From contig JAHGAU010000036.1 in NCBI GenBank assembly GCA_019925105.1, positions 62,001 through 126,000 on the forward strand: a stretch of 64,000 nucleotides of DNA, read 5' to 3'. Position numbers and translations under genes: made by a program. A model generated the notes under the pieces. That model was not told the DNA's origin. It made no database searches and saw nothing but the letters and a program-made list of their open reading frames with translations. The DNA is from Niebla homalea. Its lineage: Eukaryota; Ascomycota; Lecanoromycetes; Lecanorales; Ramalinaceae. Below are positions 59,807 to 64,000 of this stretch, piece by piece. Position 1 is the stretch's first letter. Every line of letters starts with the position of its first letter.

Positions 59807-60485
59807 ATGTCAACAATCCCCTGCCACTTCACCTACACCTTCCCCCTCCTAAGTCCCGCATCCTCCCCCTCCTCCTCCTCCCCCTCCCCCGAATCAACCA
59901 CCCCCACCGGAAACCCTAACATTCACCCACCCCATCCCCCTCCCTCCTTTCCCCCCCCCGCCCCCAACCCCCTCTTCTTCCCACACAGCCTACCAAGCCC
60001 AACTCCTCGACATCCTCACCACAGTGAACCACCTGCACCACAGCGAATGCCTCGCCACAATCACGGCGCACACGCCCCTCTGCTCCCGCACCGGGCTGCG
60101 CCAATGCTGTGACCGACGCGTTGAAAGCGCCTGTGCCCATGCTGCTGGGAAGTGGGGGGGGGGATCCGATGGTGGCGACGGCGTGTGTGGGTGTGTGTGG
60201 GGAGGGGGTGTGAGGGCGTTGTTAGGGGGATGATGAGGGAGCCGCGTGGGGGGATGGCAATAGCCATGCCAGAGTCGGGGGTGACGACGACGGATGGGGG
60301 CTTGGCAGGCAGAACGGGGGCAGGGCGGGGGGTGCGCGCAGTGTGGCCGCGGGGCCACCCAGCAGCAGGGGTTGATGAGGAAGTGTGCCGGGTGTGGGGT
60401 TGTGAGGTATTGTGGGGAGAGGTGTCAGCGGAAGGGGTGGAGGAAGGGGCATCGGTGGGAGTGTAAGCGGGTAAGGGGGAGATAA
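59807..60485 (+). CDS. MYND zinc-finger protein, frames unresolved
   Basis: ATG 59807 starts MSTIPCHFTYTFPLLSPASS. Further pieces in other frames read AYQAQLLDILTTVNHLHHSE (from ~59986), then ALKAPVPMLLGSGGGDPMVA (from ~60115), and finally a MYND finger near 60340-60470: CAQCGRGA...KCAGCGVVRYCGERC then WRKGHRWEC, with all zinc-binding Cys/His positions. The pieces lie in the correct order but in three frames. Long C- and G-homopolymers separate them and no good splice sites link them. The gene is either broken or suffers from homopolymer length errors. MYND domains usually bind proline-rich partners; the role here is unknown. Confidence 0.5.
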
Positions 60486-61038
60486 AGGAGGGGGAAGGAG
60501 GGGTGGGGGAGAAGACGGGACGGGGACGGGGACGGCTGGAGGTGTGGAGGGGAAGGGAGAGGGGGTTCGTGATGGGATAGCGGGGGGGAAAGGAGGGGAA
60601 GGGGAAGGGGTGGGGGAGGAGGTGCCGGATCCGGAGGATGAGATTTGGGAGGAGTGAGGGGGAGGGAGAAGGGGTGGATAGCAGCAGGGAGGTGAAGCAA
60701 TCGAAGGTGGTGGTCTGGTCGGAGGTATTGCAGGGAGACGGGGAACGACAACGCCGCCGCCGCCGGCTTTGAAGGAATGGGGCCCGTAATGGGGGGCGGA
60801 TGACATTCAAGGAAGGTGGGAAATATCATAGAGAAGCTTGATTGCTATACACTTCGAGTCCAATATCAGATGTACCAACCAGGCCGACTCTGCCATGTTG
60901 CATGCGCCCCAACATCATAATTATCCCAAGATACAATACAAAGCACCAGCCCAGATCATTGACAACGCCAATCCCGTCATTCAATCACATCACCTAGATA
61001 TCTTCCGCTCCGAGTCCTTTTTTACATTTTTCTCCTTT
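60486..61038. other. G-rich spacer between convergent genes
   Basis: About 550 bases, very G-rich on the plus strand until ~60690, with several G-runs that could form quadruplexes. Long frames here are an effect of composition. Confidence 0.5.
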
Positions 61039-61971
61039 TCAACACCCAACCCCACCGCCATAAGCTCCCAGAGTCGGTCCACATGCAGCTCCTTGTTTAT
61101 ACCCCACTCCCGCCCTGTGGATATTCGAGGCCCGCCTCCTGGCCCGCTCGATCACTGCCACGGCACTACACAAGATCTCTTCCTTGGCGCCTTCGCTACC
61201 ACGCGGACCGCCACAATATTCCTCCACGATCTGCAACTCTCCGAATTGCACGCCTTTGCCCACCACCATGTTCTTCTTTTTGCCACCTGCTGGAGTAGAT
61301 GCAGAGGTCGGCACCGAATAGACGAAGCGGGCAATGATCTCTTCGGACTCGGTGATGAGTTCGAGAACGGAGCGGTTGCCGGGGAAGGGGCGCCAGTAGC
61401 GAGGGTAGGAGGAGATGGTGGTGGAGAGGGTTTGATTCTGGGATGAGTAGAGCTCGAGGCGCTGCTTCCGATGGTGGGGAGGTGAGGGTGAGAAGGTAGA
61501 GGTGTAGTCGATCAAGGTGCCAGTGCCGCGGATGTCGAAGCGGACTTCGGCAAAGGGGATGGTGGAGGAGCAGGAGGAGTAAGTTTGGCCGTCCTCGGGA
61601 GGTTGTGGCAGGGGAGTGTCCGAGGTCCTGCGTGGGACGAGGGAGAAGCGGCGCGTTGCGCTATTGTTGATTGAGTTGCCATCCCCTTGAAGTGAGGTCT
61701 GAGAACTGTTGGAAGGGGAGGAGGTAGTCTTATGTATGATGATGTGGGGCTTCTTGTTCATGAATCCGCCAGTCGTGAAAGTCTTGATGTTGTACCTGGA
61801 TGGCGAGCTCGAAGCGGGGTCTTTGGACGTGATGGTCTGCGTAGAGGGCGAATTCTGGCAGAATGAATAGGTCGCGACATGATTGTCCGAGTCTTGAGGG
61901 TAATAAATGGGGAGGATGTCGGCATTGGCTTGTGGTGTGTAGGATGGAGGAAGGTCTGGTTCGGACGACAT
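61039..61971 (-). CDS. Conserved-looking hypothetical protein, 310 aa, single exon
   Basis: The minus-strand ATG at 61971 (MSSEPDLPPSYTPQANADIL) opens a 310-codon frame without introns. The N-terminus is short and Pro-rich. Beta-strand-like sequence follows (YNIKTFTTGGFMNKKPHIII, VRFDIRGTGTLIDY, RFVYSVP) with a Ser-rich loop between, ending in a segment around YKQGAACGPTLGAYGGG. The pattern of short strands resembles tubby/LURP-type folds seen in unnamed fungal proteins, but that is a guess from secondary-structure feel. There is no signal peptide; it is probably cytosolic. It is convergent with the MYND gene. Confidence 0.65.
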   Translation of the reverse strand: MSSEPDLPPSYTPQANADILPIYYPQDSDNHVATYSFCQNSPSTQTITSKDPASSSPSRYNIKTFTTGGFMNKKPHIIIHKTTSSPSNSSQTSLQGDGNSINNSATRRFSLVPRRTSDTPLPQPPEDGQTYSSCSSTIPFAEVRFDIRGTGTLIDYTSTFSPSPPHHRKQRLELYSSQNQTLSTTISSYPRYWRPFPGNRSVLELITESEEIIARFVYSVPTSASTPAGGKKKNMVVGKGVQFGELQIVEEYCGGPRGSEGAKEEILCSAVAVIERARRRASNIHRAGVGYKQGAACGPTLGAYGGGVGC

Positions 61972-63279
61972 TGTGTCTAGACTCTAGATATTGATTATGC
62001 CTCGAGATGGAGGTAGTAGATGTAGCCTTGATAAAGTAGAAGATGTATTCTGGGGATGAGATGATTTAATGGCTTGAAGCAGGATATCGTGGCTATGTTA
62101 TCAGAAGGATCGGTAGGTGGCAGAGGGTCATCGCATATTATATGTACATTGGCAAGACATCAGATAATCCTGTTGTGTGAGAGCGCATGTCAGTCAGGCT
62201 CCGAGCAGGATGGATATTTACATTGCCGACCGTTTTGAGGCCGTTTCAATTCAATATTGGAATCACCAATGTATGCTTTACGTCATGCGCACTTTGCCCG
62301 GCTGTGGGAATATGAAAGGCGCTTGACCACAAAGAGACTAGCTCACTCGGCAAACATGCTCTGTAGGGCTATCAGCTAAATTCTCTTCGTAGTGAGGAGC
62401 CGGCGAGGCTCCGACTCTCGATGGCTGATCTATTCCTTGCGGCCGGTATGGATTATTGAGCACTTTGGACTTGACTTGGATCGTTGTGCACATTTCTCAC
62501 GATTGCATCGTCCTAGTCCTTAGACAGCTCTTTGTCTAGACTATTCTACGATTTCCACTGCATACAGATGTACACTTCGGACATGACGACATGACACTAC
62601 CGGTCAATTCTTGCGAGGATTTTATCCCTCTTTCATCTGATTTGCATATCTAGCCGTCTCCACCAATTCTCATCCCCCAGACCCCCACACGGAGTTGACA
62701 ACCCAAGCCTGCTGATAGGTTCTCGGGCGGAGGACCCCGCTACAGGGCCGTCTGGCGGTCTGGGGTCACGGGGTTGGCCACTTGGCCTGGCTGACCAGTG
62801 ACCACTGAAAGCCTTTATTCCTTTCCAAGGCTTAGCCTACTCTATTTCCCACTATTCTCCCGCTATTCTCACACTATTCTCTCACTATTCTCTCACTATC
62901 CTCCCACCGTCGTCGGCATCTTATCCACCAAAAGGCTTCTACAGTAATCCACTTAGTGGGGTTGACCAACGCTCCGGAAAATGCGAAATCCAATCAAAAC
63001 TCGCCTTCTCTGTCCTCCCGCCAGAAAATCTTCGGACACTCCACCTGCTCTCCACCGCGGCGTCCTCCACTCATATATGGATCGATTACCCCCTCCCCAC
63101 CATCAGCCTCCGCTCCTCTACATTTTTAACTTTCCTCCCTCTTGTTTTTCCTTTTCCACATCGTGACACACTCACAAGGCAGGGCAAAGTTAGTTGTACC
63201 TGTGTATTTACAATCTGGTCATTGCTGTCACGACCTGTCACCAACTGTCATCCCAATTAAACTACATCAATCCTCTATC
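61972..63279. other. Divergent intergenic region
   Basis: About 1.3 kb between the minus-strand hypothetical gene and the permease. It contains a short tandem repeat (listed separately) and pyrimidine-rich sequence before the permease start. A G-rich segment near 62720-62790 has no gene-like features. Confidence 0.45.
62839..62903 (+). repeat. CTATTCTCTCA-type short tandem repeat
   Basis: About six imperfect 10-11-bp units (ACTATTCTCTC and close variants), pyrimidine-rich, in the permease upstream region. Confidence 0.8.
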
Positions 63280-64000
63280 ATGGCTCCAGATCCAGAATCA
63301 GGAGTAGGCACAGGCCATAAGGCGCCAATCAACACCGATCCAGGCAGGAGAAAGTCTTCCGGACGTCGCAAGAGCTCCGCTGTCGTTGAAATCCCCACAG
63401 AACACGTTGATCCGAAAGATCTGAACGATGCGGACAAACGCCTTGCAGAAATGGGCTACGTTCAGGTATCTCCAATCCCATTTCTTCTTACTACCCTCCA
63501 AGATCGATCATAATCCATCCATCCCCATTCTTCAATGGTCCAGCAAAGCTTACATTGCGCCTCGAGCACCTTTCCTAGGTCTACAAGCGCGAATTCTCCT
63601 GGCTGTCCTGCATCTCCTTCGCCCTCTCCATCTCCGGTCTTTTTGCCTCCGTCTCGACCACCTTCGTCTATCCTCTCGAAGCAGGTGGAGCCTCGTCCGC
63701 CGTCTGGTGCTGGCTGCTGTCCGGCTTCGGCTGCTACTGTATCGCCCTCTCGGTGGCCGAGCTTGTCTCCGCTTACCCGACTTCCGGAGGCCTGTACTTC
63801 ACCTGCAAGTATCTCGCGCCTGAAAAATGGGTACCAGAAATCTCCTGGTTGACGGGATGGTTGAACTTGCTGGGTCAGATTGCTGGCGCTGCATCTACTG
63901 AGTATGGGTGCGCCCAATTGCTCTTGGCTGCCGTGTCAATGAACAGCGACTTCAAGGGCTATGTGCCAACCGACAGACAGACCGTTGGTGTCATGGCTGC
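63280..64000 (+). CDS. Amino-acid/GABA/choline-type permease (APC family), 3' partial
   Basis: ATG 63280; exon 1 to 63465 (62 codons), a 113-nt intron (63466-63578, GTATCT...CTAG), then an exon running off the right edge in frame. Exon 1 is a charged cytoplasmic N-terminus (SGRRKSSAVVEIP). Exon 2 starts VYKREFSWLSCISFALSISG and contains family signatures of fungal APC permeases: TTFVYPLEAGGASSAVWCW in TM2, VAELVSAYPTSGGLYF after it, and WLTGWLNLLGQIAG in TM4. The family takes up amino acids, GABA, choline or related amines across the plasma membrane. Substrate cannot be told from this part. Only about 200 of ~530 residues are visible. Confidence 0.9.

Noticed and set aside
60061..60810. Long minus-strand Pro/Ser/His-rich frames around the MYND gene
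   Set aside because: An effect of G-rich plus-strand DNA, where stops are rare; no domain and antisense to a clear MYND finger.
1..64000. CRISPR array, prokaryotic operon or phage structure
   Set aside because: No spaced identical repeats, and splice sites plus eukaryotic families show a fungal nuclear genome.
1..64000. Intact transposon
   Set aside because: No reverse transcriptase, integrase or transposase motif and no convincing terminal repeats were seen; the tRNA-like family is the only repeat that might be mobile.

Overview
This window is nuclear DNA from a filamentous ascomycete (Pezizomycotina). Its genes are interrupted by short spliceosomal introns, mostly 50-100 nt, with GTRNGT-type donors, CTGAC/CTAAC-like branch sites and CAG/TAG acceptors. 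The protein families are typical of filamentous, often plant-associated or saprobic fungi: SAT4/rhodopsin-domain membrane protein, berberine-bridge-type oxidoreductase, fungal P450, hexose-transporter-type MFS protein, highly reducing polyketide synthase, STAND/NACHT-ankyrin receptor, and a small cysteine-rich secreted protein. The class cannot be fixed from sequence alone. Layout, 1-12 kb: a Ser/Thr/Pro-rich surface protein cut by the left edge, two small unidentified proteins, a spliced cysteine-rich secreted protein (minus strand), a seven-helix SAT4-type protein, and a four-exon secreted FAD oxidoreductase. Layout, 12-20 kb: gene-poor. It holds three related tRNA-like, Pol III-style elements, all on the minus strand and each followed by a T-run, plus a broken F-box-type relic. 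Layout, 20-31 kb: an intact two-exon F-box-type gene, a broken FAD monooxygenase (minus), a two-exon P450, a 3 kb gap, and a four-exon MFS sugar transporter. Layout, 31-34 kb: C-rich then G-rich low-complexity DNA with a strong G-quadruplex motif and a poorly resolved AhpD-like gene. Layout, 34.5-41.7 kb: a highly reducing PKS (KS-AT-DH-cMeT-ER-ACP) broken by many frameshifts and stops and lacking most of its KR. It is followed by an intact catalase. Layout, 45-53 kb: a STAND-type N-terminal plus ubiquitin-like protein, a minisatellite, and a seven-exon NACHT-ankyrin receptor on the minus strand. Layout, 53-64 kb: relics of a P450 and other genes, a two-TM membrane protein, a MYND zinc-finger gene with unresolved frames, a conserved-looking intronless gene on the minus strand, and the 5' part of an amino-acid permease cut by the right edge. 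Overall, intact metabolic, transport and self/non-self recognition genes are interspersed with the decayed remains of secondary metabolism (PKS, FAD monooxygenase, second P450). This suggests a former biosynthetic capacity that was lost, although linkage alone does not prove these genes formed one cluster. The least explained structure is the dispersed tRNA-like family at 11.9, 14.0 and 16.8 kb.
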